A DNA stretch of 64,000 nucleotides from Flavobacterium sp. 1 (GCF_002797935.1 NZ_PGER01000001.1:3038001-3102000), one strand, 5' to 3'; positions 37,440-47,034 are shown, counted from the stretch's first letter. Program-made: numbers and translations. Notes: generated from the letters alone by a model not told the origin.

Positions 37440-40010
37440 ATGAGAACTATATTCATAAAATCAATTTCAAGTTTACTGTTATTTTTCGTTTTTTCAGCTT
37501 CATGGGCTCAAAGCCAAATAACAGGAATCGTTACTGACAATCAAAAAAATCCATTGCCAGGTACTAATATCATCATAAAAGGCACTAAGCACAACGCTAT
37601 TTCAGATGCTAATGGAAAATTTAGCATTGACACTCACGAGAAACTTCCTTTTACCCTATTAATACAATACGTAGGCTATACTACAACAGAAATAAAAATC
37701 AACCAGCCAACGGATGCACCCTTAGAAATAAGTTTAATTCCTGAGAATGAAAATGTTTTAATTGAAGTAGTTGTTTCTTCCAGACGCCGTATAGAAAAAG
37801 CACAAGATATTCCTATCGCAGTATCTGTAGTTACTGGTAAACAAGCTGAACAAACAGGAGCTTTCAATGTGAACCGCATAAAAGAATTGGTACCATCTGT
37901 ACAGCTTTATTCTTCAAACCCAAGAAATACAGGGATTAACATTCGAGGTCTTGGATCACCATTCGGTCTAACCAATGACGGTATCGATCCAGGTGTTGGT
38001 TTTTATGTTGACGGTGTATATTATGCCCGTCCTGCAGCAACCACTCTAGATTTTATCGATGTAGAAAGAATTGAAGTATTACGCGGACCTCAAGGAACTT
38101 TGTTTGGTAAAAACACAACTTCAGGTGCTTTTAACATAACTTCCCGCAAACCAAGCTTCACCTCTGGTGCAGACTTCGAAGTGAGTTACGGTAACTATGC
38201 ATATCTTCAGGCTAAGGCTTCTGTTACTGGAGCTTTAAGTAAAAAAGTTGCTGGTAGATTGTCATTATCGGGTACTCAACGTGATGGTATTATCGATAAT
38301 ACTAGAACAGGAAAGCCAACAAACACTCTAAACAATCAAGGTATTAGAGGTCAATTGCTTTTTACTCCAACAGAAAACACAAACATTACGCTAGCAGGAG
38401 ATATCACAACACAGCATAATGATGGATATGCACAAGTAGTTGCTGGTGTTGCTCCAACAAATAGAGTTCCACAACGTCAATTTAACGCAATTATTGCTGA
38501 TTTAAACTACCAACTTCCAAGCTTAAATGCTTTCGATCGTAAAATTGACCATGACACCCCATGGCGTTCGGGACAGGATTTGGGCGGAGGATCACTTAAT
38601 GTGGACACGAAAATTGGAAAAGGAACATTAACCTCAACAACTGCATGGAGATTCTGGACTTGGGATCCGTCAAATGACAGAGATTTTACAGGATTGCAGG
38701 TACTTGCTAAATCGCAAAATCCTTCCAGACAAACTCAATTTACCCAAGAGGTACGTTACGCAGGTCAGATTACATCTAAAATAAGCGGTGTTGCTGGAGT
38801 GTTTTATATTGATCAGACATCAAAAACAAAAGGCACAGAGGAATCCGGTAACGCACAATGGAGATTTTCCCAAGACTCATTTACTCCAGCAAATACTGCA
38901 TTATGGAAAACCCCAGGTCTTTTTGAAGGATATGGAATAAAAACCAATGCTCAAATACATTCAACTAGTGCGGCGGTATTCGGTCAATTAGACTGGGCTG
39001 TAACAGATAAACTGCATGTATTACCAGGTTTAAGATACAACTACGACAAGAAAGATGCAGATTATGACCGTAAAACATACGGAGGTCTTCAAACTACTGA
39101 TCCTGCATTAATAGCGTTGAAAAAGAAAGTTTATACAGATCAAAACTTCTCATCAAATAATGATGATACTGACTTCTCTGGAAATATAACTGTATCATAC
39201 AAAGCATCAGATAAAATCAATGCTTATGGAACTTTTGCAAAAAGCTACAAACCTATTGGAGTGAATGTTGCAGGACTTCCTACTCCGCCTGCGGGACAAA
39301 CTTTAGGTGATCTTGCAACAGTTAAGCCAGAAGATGTTACTCATTATGAATTTGGGGTAAAAACTTCTCCAATTGCAAATTCTATTTTGAACTTAACATA
39401 CTTTAATACAGATATTAAAGATTTCCAAACCAATGTTCAGGCTGCTGAATTGGGCGTTAACCGAGGTTATCTTGCTAATGCTGATGAAGTGCGTGTACAA
39501 GGTGTGGAACTAGATGCCAGTTTTATTCTTAACAAACATTTCAACTTCTACGGAGCCGCAACTTATAGCGACGGTAAGCATGTTAAATTTACAAATGCTC
39601 CTCTTCCTCTTGAAGAAACTGGATCTGCAGTATCATTTAAAGATGTATCAGGTTCTGATTTACCCGGAGTTTCAAAATGGGCCGGAAGTTTAGGCGGTGA
39701 ATATACAAAAGACGCAAAATTCTTTGCTAATATAGGTAAATTCTTTATAGCTCTAGATGGTTATGCTCGCTCAGAATTCTCATCAAGCCCATCAGCTTCT
39801 ACTTATTTAGTAGTTCCTGGCTATGCAATTTTTAATGGCCGTTTAGGATTCCGCGCTTCCGAAGGATTATCTGTTCATTTTTGGGGACGTAACCTTTTAG
39901 ACAAAGATTATTATGAGCAATTATTGCCTGCTGGTGGAAATGCCGGACAATATGCTGGTGTAATAGGAGACCAAAGAACATACGGAATTACACTTCGTTA
40001 CGCTCTTTAA
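37440..40010 (+). CDS. TonB-dependent receptor of the Cys-leader locus
   Basis: 856 residues. Signal peptide (SSLLLFFVFSASWAQ), then a carboxypeptidase-like beta-sandwich (QITGIVTDNQKNPLPGTNIIIKG), a plug (ARPAATTLDFIDVERIEVLRGPQGTLFGK) and a 22-strand barrel to the C-terminal YGITLRYAL. There is no SusD partner, so this is not a SusCD glycan system but a FecA-like small-solute receptor. It is the first structural gene after the Cys-rich leader and probably delivers the importer's ligand across the outer membrane. Confidence 0.93.
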   Translation: MRTIFIKSISSLLLFFVFSASWAQSQITGIVTDNQKNPLPGTNIIIKGTKHNAISDANGKFSIDTHEKLPFTLLIQYVGYTTTEIKINQPTDAPLEISLIPENENVLIEVVVSSRRRIEKAQDIPIAVSVVTGKQAEQTGAFNVNRIKELVPSVQLYSSNPRNTGINIRGLGSPFGLTNDGIDPGVGFYVDGVYYARPAATTLDFIDVERIEVLRGPQGTLFGKNTTSGAFNITSRKPSFTSGADFEVSYGNYAYLQAKASVTGALSKKVAGRLSLSGTQRDGIIDNTRTGKPTNTLNNQGIRGQLLFTPTENTNITLAGDITTQHNDGYAQVVAGVAPTNRVPQRQFNAIIADLNYQLPSLNAFDRKIDHDTPWRSGQDLGGGSLNVDTKIGKGTLTSTTAWRFWTWDPSNDRDFTGLQVLAKSQNPSRQTQFTQEVRYAGQITSKISGVAGVFYIDQTSKTKGTEESGNAQWRFSQDSFTPANTALWKTPGLFEGYGIKTNAQIHSTSAAVFGQLDWAVTDKLHVLPGLRYNYDKKDADYDRKTYGGLQTTDPALIALKKKVYTDQNFSSNNDDTDFSGNITVSYKASDKINAYGTFAKSYKPIGVNVAGLPTPPAGQTLGDLATVKPEDVTHYEFGVKTSPIANSILNLTYFNTDIKDFQTNVQAAELGVNRGYLANADEVRVQGVELDASFILNKHFNFYGAATYSDGKHVKFTNAPLPLEETGSAVSFKDVSGSDLPGVSKWAGSLGGEYTKDAKFFANIGKFFIALDGYARSEFSSSPSASTYLVVPGYAIFNGRLGFRASEGLSVHFWGRNLLDKDYYEQLLPAGGNAGQYAGVIGDQRTYGITLRYAL

Positions 40011-40096
40011 ATTTAAAAAAAAGAAAAAAATTAGCGCATCTTATTATATGCTAACTTTTTACTGTAAGAATAAATTCATCCCATAAAAAAGACAAA

Positions 40097-41044
40097 ATGA
40101 AAGCATACAGAAAGACATTCGCACTCATAATTGCTTTATTAATAGCAAACATAGTTCCCAATAAAATTTCGGCTCAAGATTTATCAGGAAATATAAGCAT
40201 CTCAGGAGCATTTGCCTTATACCCTATTACAGTAAAATGGGCAGAAGAATTCAAAAAAGCACATCCAAATGTAAAAATAGACATTCAAGCTGGAGGTGCC
40301 GGAAAAGGAATTACAGATGTTTTGTCCAAAGTAACCGATATTGGACTGGTATCCAGAGAGCTTAATGCTGCTGAGAACAAAAAAGGTGCTTATGCAATTG
40401 CCGTTACCAAAGATGCTGTAATTCCAACCATAAGCGCAACGAGTCCTTATAAAGCCGTTTTATATAAAAAGGGTGTAAAAAAAGAAGCGTTCAATAACAT
40501 TTTCATTACTGGGAAATACAAAACATGGAATACCCTTGGTTTCAAAAGTGTGGCACCAATACATGTTTATACAAGATCCGATGCCGCTGGAGCTGCCGAA
40601 ACTTGGGCCAGCTATTTTGGTAAAAAACAGGAAGATTTACAAGGAGTTGCTGTGTTTGGCGACCCAGGACTGGCTCAAGCCGTACAAAGAGATCCTTCAG
40701 GATTAGGTTTTAATAATATCGTTTACATATATGATACCAAAACCAACAAACCTACCAATGGGATAGTTCCTGTTCCAATTGATTTAAACAATAACGGAAA
40801 ATTAGATGCCGATGAAAACTTTTACAATGACATTGACCAGTTGATTGCTGCTATTGTTTCTGGTAAATATCCATCGCCTCCAGCTCGAGATCTGTATTTT
40901 GTAACTTCTGGAAAACCAAAGAATGCTGCTGTAAAAGCTTTCATAAAATACATTCTTACAGATGGTCAAAAATTTGTTACGGAAGCTGGATATATTAAAC
41001 TTTCGAAAGAAAAACTGACGAAAGAAATAGGGAAAGTAAAATAA
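40097..41044 (+). CDS. PstS-like periplasmic binding protein with altered ligand loops
   Basis: 315 residues, signal peptide to about residue 26 (VPNKISAQ). Fold segments match PstS-type binding proteins (ITVKWAEEFKKAHPNVKIDIQAGG; TDIGLVSREL). The three phosphate loops differ: the first Ser/Thr loop is SGAFA (36-40), the second is AGGAGKG (65-71) where PstS has GGSGTG-like, and the third is RSDAAGAAETW (160-170) in place of RSDGSGT. The usual phosphate hydrogen-bonding Ser/Thr are largely Ala/Gly/Lys. The ligand is likely another oxyanion, such as sulfate. It is first of the importer genes. Confidence 0.85.
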   Translation: MKAYRKTFALIIALLIANIVPNKISAQDLSGNISISGAFALYPITVKWAEEFKKAHPNVKIDIQAGGAGKGITDVLSKVTDIGLVSRELNAAENKKGAYAIAVTKDAVIPTISATSPYKAVLYKKGVKKEAFNNIFITGKYKTWNTLGFKSVAPIHVYTRSDAAGAAETWASYFGKKQEDLQGVAVFGDPGLAQAVQRDPSGLGFNNIVYIYDTKTNKPTNGIVPVPIDLNNNGKLDADENFYNDIDQLIAAIVSGKYPSPPARDLYFVTSGKPKNAAVKAFIKYILTDGQKFVTEAGYIKLSKEKLTKEIGKVK

Positions 41045-41128
41045 CATTCTTCCAAATAAAACATCCACCCTATGCAGAAACTGAGACTATGAGGAGTTAC
41101 AGTTCTGCTGGGGTGGTTTATTACAATT

Positions 41129-42022
41129 ATGAAAAACATAAGATTACTCAAAGACCGCCTGATCAGTAAAACATTCCTCGCGTTGACTATCCTGTCGATT
41201 TCGACAGTGATATTGATTGGTTTTGGATTGTTCTACAAATCATTACCCATTTTAAACAGTACTTCACTTTATAATTTATTATTTTCCTCAGAATGGAAAC
41301 CTTTCAAAAAAGCCTTCGGGTTTTATCCTTTTATTGTCGGTACGCTTTGGGTAACTGCAATTGCCATTATAATTGCATTACCATTATCAATGTTAACCGC
41401 TATATATCTTTCGGAATATGCCCACATACGAGTACGAAAACTGGTTTTGCCTTTAATTGAATTATTATCCGGAATTCCGCCTGTGCTTTATGGAGTTTGG
41501 GGAGTATTGGTAATTATTCCTTTAATACAAGACCGAATAGCACCGCATTTTATTGAATTCACAACAGGTTATTCTGTACTGGCTGGAGGAATCGTTTTGG
41601 CAATCATGATTTTTCCTCTTATCATAAGCATTGTGATTGAAGTTTTTGACAATGTTCCGCAGGATTTACGGAATGCCTCTTTATCACTGGGAGCTACACA
41701 ATGGCAAACAACTAAAAAGGTTGTTCTTAGAAAGTCATTTGACGGAATTGTAGCCGCTGTTGTGCTTGCCATTTCCAGAGCGTTTGGAGAAACCATTGCT
41801 GTATTGATGGTTTGCGGTAACTTGGCACAAGTACCTCATAGTTTATTCGATTCAGCTTATCCGTTACCGGCACTTATTGCTAATAATTATGGAGAGATGA
41901 TGTCTATTCCTATGTATGATTCAGCATTGATGTTTGCCGCTCTGCTCCTATTCGTCATCATCTTTTTGTTCAATGCGCTGTCGAGAATTATTTTGTATCG
42001 AATCGAAAAAAGAAACACATAA
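41129..42022 (+). CDS. pstC: PstC-like ABC permease
   Basis: 297 residues with about six transmembrane helices. The membrane core has ELLSGIPPVLYGVWGVLVIIPL, and the EAA-loop equivalent is NASLSLGATQWQTTKKVVLRKSFDGI. GETIAVLMVCGN is typical of PstC. It is followed 11 bases later by the second permease. The family name is by homology; the substrate is doubtful (see the binding protein). Confidence 0.88.
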   Translation: MKNIRLLKDRLISKTFLALTILSISTVILIGFGLFYKSLPILNSTSLYNLLFSSEWKPFKKAFGFYPFIVGTLWVTAIAIIIALPLSMLTAIYLSEYAHIRVRKLVLPLIELLSGIPPVLYGVWGVLVIIPLIQDRIAPHFIEFTTGYSVLAGGIVLAIMIFPLIISIVIEVFDNVPQDLRNASLSLGATQWQTTKKVVLRKSFDGIVAAVVLAISRAFGETIAVLMVCGNLAQVPHSLFDSAYPLPALIANNYGEMMSIPMYDSALMFAALLLFVIIFLFNALSRIILYRIEKRNT

Positions 42023-42033
42023 ACACAATCAAA

Positions 42034-42873
42034 ATGAGAAAAACAGAAGAAAATATATTCAAAGTTTTGATGATACTGAGCACTGTTATCATCAGCAGTA
42101 CACTGTTTATGATAGTGTACACCATTTTTTCAAAAGGAATTGGATCTTTGAGCTGGGATATGGTTTCCAAAATTCCCGAAGGCGGTTTCTACATTGGAAA
42201 AGGCGGCGGGATTTTGAACGCAATAGTGGGTTCAATTTACATCACTATAGGCTCTACATTATTGGGATTGCTAATCAGTCTTCCAATTGTGATTTACATA
42301 AACGTTTATGCCAAAAGAAATGCCACATTGGCTACCGTTACGAGATTAAGTTATGACATTCTGTTTGGAATTCCATCGATTGTGTATGGCGCATTTGGAT
42401 TTGCCATTATGGTTTATATGGGACTAAAAACTTCGTTACTGGCAGGAATCATTACAGTAACCTTAATGATAATCCCAATACTGGTTAGAGCCATTGACGA
42501 AGTGGTTCGTGTAGTTCCCGAAGATATGTCTAATGCTGTTTTTGCGTTGGGAGGCACCCGATATGAATCTGCAAAAATCATATTGAGGCAATCCATTCCG
42601 GGAATTGTGACTGCCATACTGCTGTCTTTTGGAAGAGCTATTGGCGATGCTGCATGCGTGCTGTTTACAGCAGGCTTTACCGACAGCATCCCGACTTCAT
42701 TCGACCAGCCTGCAGCTACTTTGCCTCTGTCCATATTTTTTCAATTGAGCAGTCCAATTAAAGAAGTTCAAAATAGAGCTTACGCCGCTGCAGTTATCCT
42801 TACTATTATCGTTTTAGTCATCAACATTGTGGCAAAAATAGCCAGCAAAAATCTTTCAAAAAACAAAATATGA
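42034..42873 (+). CDS. pstA: PstA-like ABC permease
   Basis: 279 residues, six predicted membrane helices. It contains LSYDILFGIPSIVYGAFGFAI and the EAA-like AVFALGGTRYESAKIILRQSIPGIV, with RAIGDAACVLFTAGFTDS near the end of the core. Its TGA overlaps the next gene's ATG (ATGA at 42870), so the ATPase is translationally coupled. Confidence 0.88.
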   Translation: MRKTEENIFKVLMILSTVIISSTLFMIVYTIFSKGIGSLSWDMVSKIPEGGFYIGKGGGILNAIVGSIYITIGSTLLGLLISLPIVIYINVYAKRNATLATVTRLSYDILFGIPSIVYGAFGFAIMVYMGLKTSLLAGIITVTLMIIPILVRAIDEVVRVVPEDMSNAVFALGGTRYESAKIILRQSIPGIVTAILLSFGRAIGDAACVLFTAGFTDSIPTSFDQPAATLPLSIFFQLSSPIKEVQNRAYAAAVILTIIVLVINIVAKIASKNLSKNKI

Positions 42874-43631
42874 TCATTCAGCCACACATAAGTATCCAAA
42901 ATTTAAATGTTCACATTGGTGAAAACCATATTCTAAAGAACATCAATCTTGACATTCCCGACAAGAAAGTGACCTCATTAATTGGTCCGTCGGGCTGCGG
43001 AAAAACAACCCTGCTTAAAACTATGAACCGATTACTAGACCGTCAAAACGATGTTCGCGTGGACGGTAAAGTTTTGGTAGATGGCGAAAACATTTACGAT
43101 CCAAAAGTTGAAGTCACACATATCCGAAAAAAAATGGGTCTGCTTTCGCAAAGACCTTTCCCTTTACCAATGAATATTTATGACAATATTGCTTACGGAC
43201 AACGCATTCACGGAAATAACCGCAAAAAAGAGTTGGACGAAATAGTCGAAAAATACCTTCGCGGCGTGAACCTTTGGGACGAAGTAAAAGACCGATTGAA
43301 ATCGCCTGCTACCCGACTATCGATTGGGCAGCAACAACGATTGTGCTTAGCGAGAGGGCTGGCAATTGAACCGGAAATCATCTTGGGAGACGAACCTACA
43401 TCGGCACTGGATCCTATTTCGACTCAAGCCATTGAGGAATTATTTATGGAATTAAAAGATAAATACACGATTGTTTTGGTTACACACATTTTGCGTCAAG
43501 CTCGAAGAGTCTCCGATTATATTGGTTTTGTTTACATGGGAGAAATCATAGAATTTGGTCCTACCGAAGAAGTGCTTTTGAACCCAAAAGAAAAACTGAC
43601 GCAAGATTATGTAAAAGGCTTTTTGGTTTAG
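42870..43631 (+). CDS. pstB: PstB-like ABC ATPase
   Basis: 253 residues. Walker A is GPSGCGKT (39-46), the Q-loop is LLSQRPFPLP, and Walker B is ILGDEPTSALD (Asp174-Glu175). The ABC signature reads LSIGQQQR (150-157), with Ile where PstB and most ABC proteins have Gly (LSGGQ). It energises the two permeases upstream. No phoU follows, unlike the standard Pst operon. Confidence 0.9.
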   Translation: MIIQPHISIQNLNVHIGENHILKNINLDIPDKKVTSLIGPSGCGKTTLLKTMNRLLDRQNDVRVDGKVLVDGENIYDPKVEVTHIRKKMGLLSQRPFPLPMNIYDNIAYGQRIHGNNRKKELDEIVEKYLRGVNLWDEVKDRLKSPATRLSIGQQQRLCLARGLAIEPEIILGDEPTSALDPISTQAIEELFMELKDKYTIVLVTHILRQARRVSDYIGFVYMGEIIEFGPTEEVLLNPKEKLTQDYVKGFLV

Positions 43632-43670
43632 CGATAAAAAATAAATTCTATATAAGTTATAGAGTTTATG

Positions 43671-43678
43671 TACATTTG
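43671..43678 (+). promoter_or_regulatory. Possible internal -7 box before DUF2490
   Basis: TACATTTG matches TAnnTTTG, 21 bases before the ATG at 43699, so the downstream two genes might also be transcribed separately. Confidence 0.4.
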
Positions 43679-43698
43679 CCGAAAATTTAAACTGCCTT

Positions 43699-44454
43699 AT
43701 GAAAACCATCAGAATCTTATGTCTTTTGCTAGTGTGCTTTGTTTCCAAAGCTCAAACAGAAAAAAATATAGATCATCAAAGTTTACTTTGGACACGCTAT
43801 TACAACCAATTGACCTTAAACAGCAAATGGTCTATACATACTGAATTTGACAATCGGGTTTTTATAAGTCCTTCTGAGGAAAATTTATTTCTGATACGAA
43901 TGCACGGACGATATAAAATCAATGAAAAAATTGACTTGGGTGCCGGAGTTTCATATTTTTCTGTAGCCACCCAAGTTCCTGAAAATACTAATGATTTTAG
44001 GACGCCGGAATACAGGATACAACAGGATATCTCTTGTAAACAGGAATTTGGAAGTTTCACCTTAAATCATCGGTTTCAGGCAGAGGAACGATTTATACAC
44101 AACGCTAATAAAGAGGAGTTACTTTCGGGAACAACTTTCTATTGGAGATTCAGATACCGCCTTCAAGGGGAATATTCCTGTTGGAAAAAGGAAAAACAAT
44201 ACCTGAAAGCTATCGTTTATGATGAATTGATGATTAACGCAGGTGAAAAAATTGTTTATAACACTTTTGACCAAAACAGAATTTACGCCGCTTTACAATA
44301 CGGTATCAATAAAAATATTGCATTAGAATTGGGCTACTTAAACAGTTTCCAGCAACGTGCGAACGGTATTGATTATTTTGACAGAGATATTATCAGGTTT
44401 ACCTTTTTTCATAAAATAAAACTAAAAGAAAAACACAAAGAGCTGTCTAATTAA
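43699..44454 (+). CDS. DUF2490 outer-membrane protein
   Basis: 251 residues. Signal peptide RILCLLLVCFVSKAQ, then a DUF2490 beta-barrel pattern (WTRYYNQLTLNSKWSIHTEFDNRVF, then KIDLGAGVSYFSV, FRYRLQGEYS and the NIALELGYLNSFQQRANG end). It is probably a small outer-membrane barrel. It lies between the importer and the ChrA-type gene. Confidence 0.8.
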   Translation: MKTIRILCLLLVCFVSKAQTEKNIDHQSLLWTRYYNQLTLNSKWSIHTEFDNRVFISPSEENLFLIRMHGRYKINEKIDLGAGVSYFSVATQVPENTNDFRTPEYRIQQDISCKQEFGSFTLNHRFQAEERFIHNANKEELLSGTTFYWRFRYRLQGEYSCWKKEKQYLKAIVYDELMINAGEKIVYNTFDQNRIYAALQYGINKNIALELGYLNSFQQRANGIDYFDRDIIRFTFFHKIKLKEKHKELSN

Positions 44455-44522
44455 GCTGACCTGTTCCGTTTTTTATTAGTTTCTTTTATGAAAAAAAGCA
44501 TCATTTTTTAACTAGAAACAAA

Positions 44523-45698
44523 ATGAATATAAATACAGAAAAGGAAAATTATACATTACTTGATTTAGTAAAATATTTTCTCAAACTTGGCACAATAGGC
44601 TTTGGCGGTCCTGTAGCATTAGTTGGTTATATGCACCGCGATTTAGTTGAGAACAAAAAATGGATTAACGATTCCGATTTTAAAGAAGGATTGGCGTTGT
44701 CTCAATTAGCACCTGGTCCTTTAGCCGCACAGTTAGGAATTTATATTGGATTTGTACACTTTGGTATTTTAGGAGCCACATTATCAGGTTTAGCATTTGT
44801 ACTTCCTTCCTTTTTAATGGTCATTTCGTTAGGTATTGCCTATCAGGCTTATGGTGGCCTGCCATGGATGCAAGCTATTTTTTATGGAATAAGTGCCGCC
44901 GTTATTGGCATAATTGCTTTGAGTTCCTATAAACTTACTGCCAAATCGATCAGTAAATTTGAAATTCCAGCCATAAAAAGCAATTGGTTACTTTGGATAT
45001 TTTACATCTCAGCGACCATTCTTACTGCTGTAACACAACAAGAAGAATTGTTACTGTTTGTTGCTTTAGGTTTCATTTATATGATTGTAAAAGCACCGCC
45101 AGAATGGATCAAACGCCCTAAAACAGCTTCCTTCTTTTTACTTACTACGGCTAGTTTCACAACTATTGACCTTGGAAAATTAGGAGATCTTGCTTGGTTT
45201 TTTATCAAAGCCGGGGCTTTTGTTTTTGGAAGCGGTCTAGCCATTGTACCCTTTTTACATACAGGAGTTGTCAATGAACACCATTGGCTAACCGAAAATC
45301 AATTTGTAGATGCTGTAGCTGTAGCCATGATTACTCCTGGTCCTGTAGTAATTACTGTAGGTTTCATTGGTTATTTAGTAGCTGGATTTACTGGAGCAAC
45401 TGTGGCTGCGCTAGGAGTTTTTCTTCCCTGCTATTTATTTACTGTTATTCCTGCTCCTTATTTCAAAAAGATTTCCCAGAACAAAAGTATCAAAGCGTTT
45501 GTGGATGGAATAACTGCAGGTGTAATTGGAGCTTTGGTCGGTGCTGTAATCGTAATTGCCTTGCGGACTATTATTGATATTCCCACAGCAATGATTGCTA
45601 TAGGTACTGCTTTAGTATTAATTTATTCGAAAAAACTACAGGAACCTCATATTATTGTTATTGCAGCGGTTTTAGGAGTTTTACTCAAACTGTTATAA
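44523..45698 (+). CDS. chrA: ChrA-type chromate/oxyanion transporter
   Basis: 391 residues with two tandem CHR domains and about ten membrane helices. The signature LGTIGFGGPVALVGYMHRDL opens the first domain, with LALSQLAPGPLAAQLGIYIG close after. The second has AGAFVFGSGLAIVPFLHTGVV and AMITPGPVVITVGFIGYLVAG. Known members export chromate, and the fold handles sulfate-like anions. Its place next to a Cys-leader-controlled importer suggests sulfate-related transport or protection, by inference. Confidence 0.9.
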   Translation: MNINTEKENYTLLDLVKYFLKLGTIGFGGPVALVGYMHRDLVENKKWINDSDFKEGLALSQLAPGPLAAQLGIYIGFVHFGILGATLSGLAFVLPSFLMVISLGIAYQAYGGLPWMQAIFYGISAAVIGIIALSSYKLTAKSISKFEIPAIKSNWLLWIFYISATILTAVTQQEELLLFVALGFIYMIVKAPPEWIKRPKTASFFLLTTASFTTIDLGKLGDLAWFFIKAGAFVFGSGLAIVPFLHTGVVNEHHWLTENQFVDAVAVAMITPGPVVITVGFIGYLVAGFTGATVAALGVFLPCYLFTVIPAPYFKKISQNKSIKAFVDGITAGVIGALVGAVIVIALRTIIDIPTAMIAIGTALVLIYSKKLQEPHIIVIAAVLGVLLKLL

Positions 45699-46055
45699 TT
45701 CACATAAAAGCAAAACTCAAAATGTCAGAGAGTTTTAGAATATTGGATAAACGAAGGATATGCGGTGCAATCTTGAGTTACGCCACTTTTCAAAATTTAA
45801 ATCCATTAAAAAACTAATACTTTTTGCATTATGCATCATACAAAAAAAACACTTTTCATGATGCCAATTTTAATTACTGTTTTTCCTATTATAACTTCAC
45901 GATATACACTTCAAAGTTTACAAAACATACCATTTTTATAAAAAAAGTAATCTTAAATTAGTTTTGTCAAATTATTTAAATTTTAAGAATTCATTAATTA
46001 TGAATTAACTAAATTTTGCACAAACAATATGTAACTTTATAGTAAATAGAAAGTT
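45699..46055. other. Gene-free stretch after chrA
   Basis: No convincing gene. Two tiny ATG ORFs exist, at 45722-45817 (31 residues) and 45831-45941 (36 residues), without domain content. I treat both as chance. The DNA is AT-rich with no terminator I can defend. Confidence 0.4.
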
Positions 46056-46250
46056 ATGAAAAATTTCCCCGTCAAATTGGTGTGGTTTTCCACAATCTAT
46101 GTCATGGTTTTTACAGCGATATATCAAGCAAATCTATTTCTGTTTCTTCCAGTCATAATGTCAATGTATCTTTTAGGTTTGGGTGCGGCTCTCTTTATGG
46201 TTTTCACCGCTTTTTATGAAGAGGAACACAAAACCCCAAAAAAAAATTAA
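46056..46250 (+). CDS. Small two-helix membrane protein
   Basis: 64 residues with two hydrophobic stretches (LVWFSTIYVMVFTAIYQ and FLFLPVIMSMYLLGLGAALFMV) and a charged C-terminus (EEEHKTPKKN). It is not a family I recognise. Length and helix pattern fit a small inner-membrane protein. It is followed by a shared terminator at 46325-46363. Confidence 0.6.
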   Translation: MKNFPVKLVWFSTIYVMVFTAIYQANLFLFLPVIMSMYLLGLGAALFMVFTAFYEEEHKTPKKN

Positions 46251-46324
46251 GCGTTAAGATGAAAATCATTCTAAAAAATGTTTTTCGGAGCAATCAAACA
46301 CATTTCAAAGCACATTAGACAAAG

Positions 46325-46363
46325 AAAAGTCCCAAACATAAGATTATGCTTGGGACTTTTTTT
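46325..46363. terminator. Bidirectional terminator
   Basis: AAAAGTCCCAA (46325-46335) is the reverse complement of TTGGGACTTTT (46350-46360), followed by more T on the right and preceded by A on the left. It lies between the convergent small-membrane-protein gene and the Spy-like gene. Confidence 0.85.
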
Positions 46364-46385
46364 GCCTAAACTAGTATGATTAGAA

Positions 46386-46916
46386 TTAGTTTTCCTCTCT
46401 ATTTCCTCCATTATCTCCAGTGCCACCATTATCTCTGTTCCCCCAATTTCCTCTAGACTCTCTCATTTTTTCCATATTGGCTTTTTCGAGGTCTTTCATT
46501 TTTTTAAACTGCTCCGGAGTTAAAATTGCTTTTAATTTATCATTTGTTGCTTTTCTATCTTCTTGTCTTTTCGCTCTAAAAGCGTCTCTTTCTTCGGCAG
46601 ACATCTCTCTCGGATTATTTCCCATTCGTTCTGCTCTTAAGGCTTCCTGTTTAGCATTTTGCTCTGCGAGAATCGGTTTTATTTGCTCCTGCTGTTGAGG
46701 ATTTAGGGTTAATTCAGTCGTAAGTTTATCTAACTGAGCTTGGCTTCTTTGTTCTGGAGTTTGCTTTTCTCTTTTTGGCTTACCAGATTTTTCCTCTGGC
46801 TTAGTTTGCTCTTGGGCAAAAGAAGAAGCATTAATAACTAACAATACCGCTAAGATTAATTTTTTACTCACAATTTTAAAATTGCTTTTTGAGCATTCGT
46901 GAATCGGTGATTTCAT
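46386..46916 (-). CDS. Secreted Spy/DUF4890-like protein, second paralogue
   Basis: 176 residues. The signal peptide is preceded by an unusually long polar N-terminus (MKSPIHECSKSNFKI); cleavage would follow SSFAQ near residue 35, so a later start is possible. The mature part has QTPEQRSQAQLDKLTTELTL, MSAEERDAFRAKR and ILTPEQFKKMKDL, matching the 1492-1941 protein. It ends in a Gly/Asn-rich tail. It lies 118 bases downstream of, and on the same strand as, the OMP barrel gene. Confidence 0.75.
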   Translation of the reverse strand: MKSPIHECSKSNFKIVSKKLILAVLLVINASSFAQEQTKPEEKSGKPKREKQTPEQRSQAQLDKLTTELTLNPQQQEQIKPILAEQNAKQEALRAERMGNNPREMSAEERDAFRAKRQEDRKATNDKLKAILTPEQFKKMKDLEKANMEKMRESRGNWGNRDNGGTGDNGGNREEN

Positions 46917-47034
46917 ATTTATTTGTTTTTAAGATTAAAACTATAGGACTATTTTGTTTTTAAAAGGTTTAATCAATAATTCCTTAAGTTTTTGCCAAAA
47001 AACTGATTTAGATACAATAAGCGATATCATAAAA

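Noticed and set aside
40097..43631. Standard phosphate-specific pst operon
   Set aside because: Homology is to PstSCAB, but phoU is absent, the binding loops are changed and the operon follows a Cys-rich leader and an Rrf2 gene.
45722..45941. Two tiny ORFs (31 and 36 residues) after chrA
   Set aside because: No domain, no promoter and no obvious link to neighbours; compatible with chance in AT-rich DNA.
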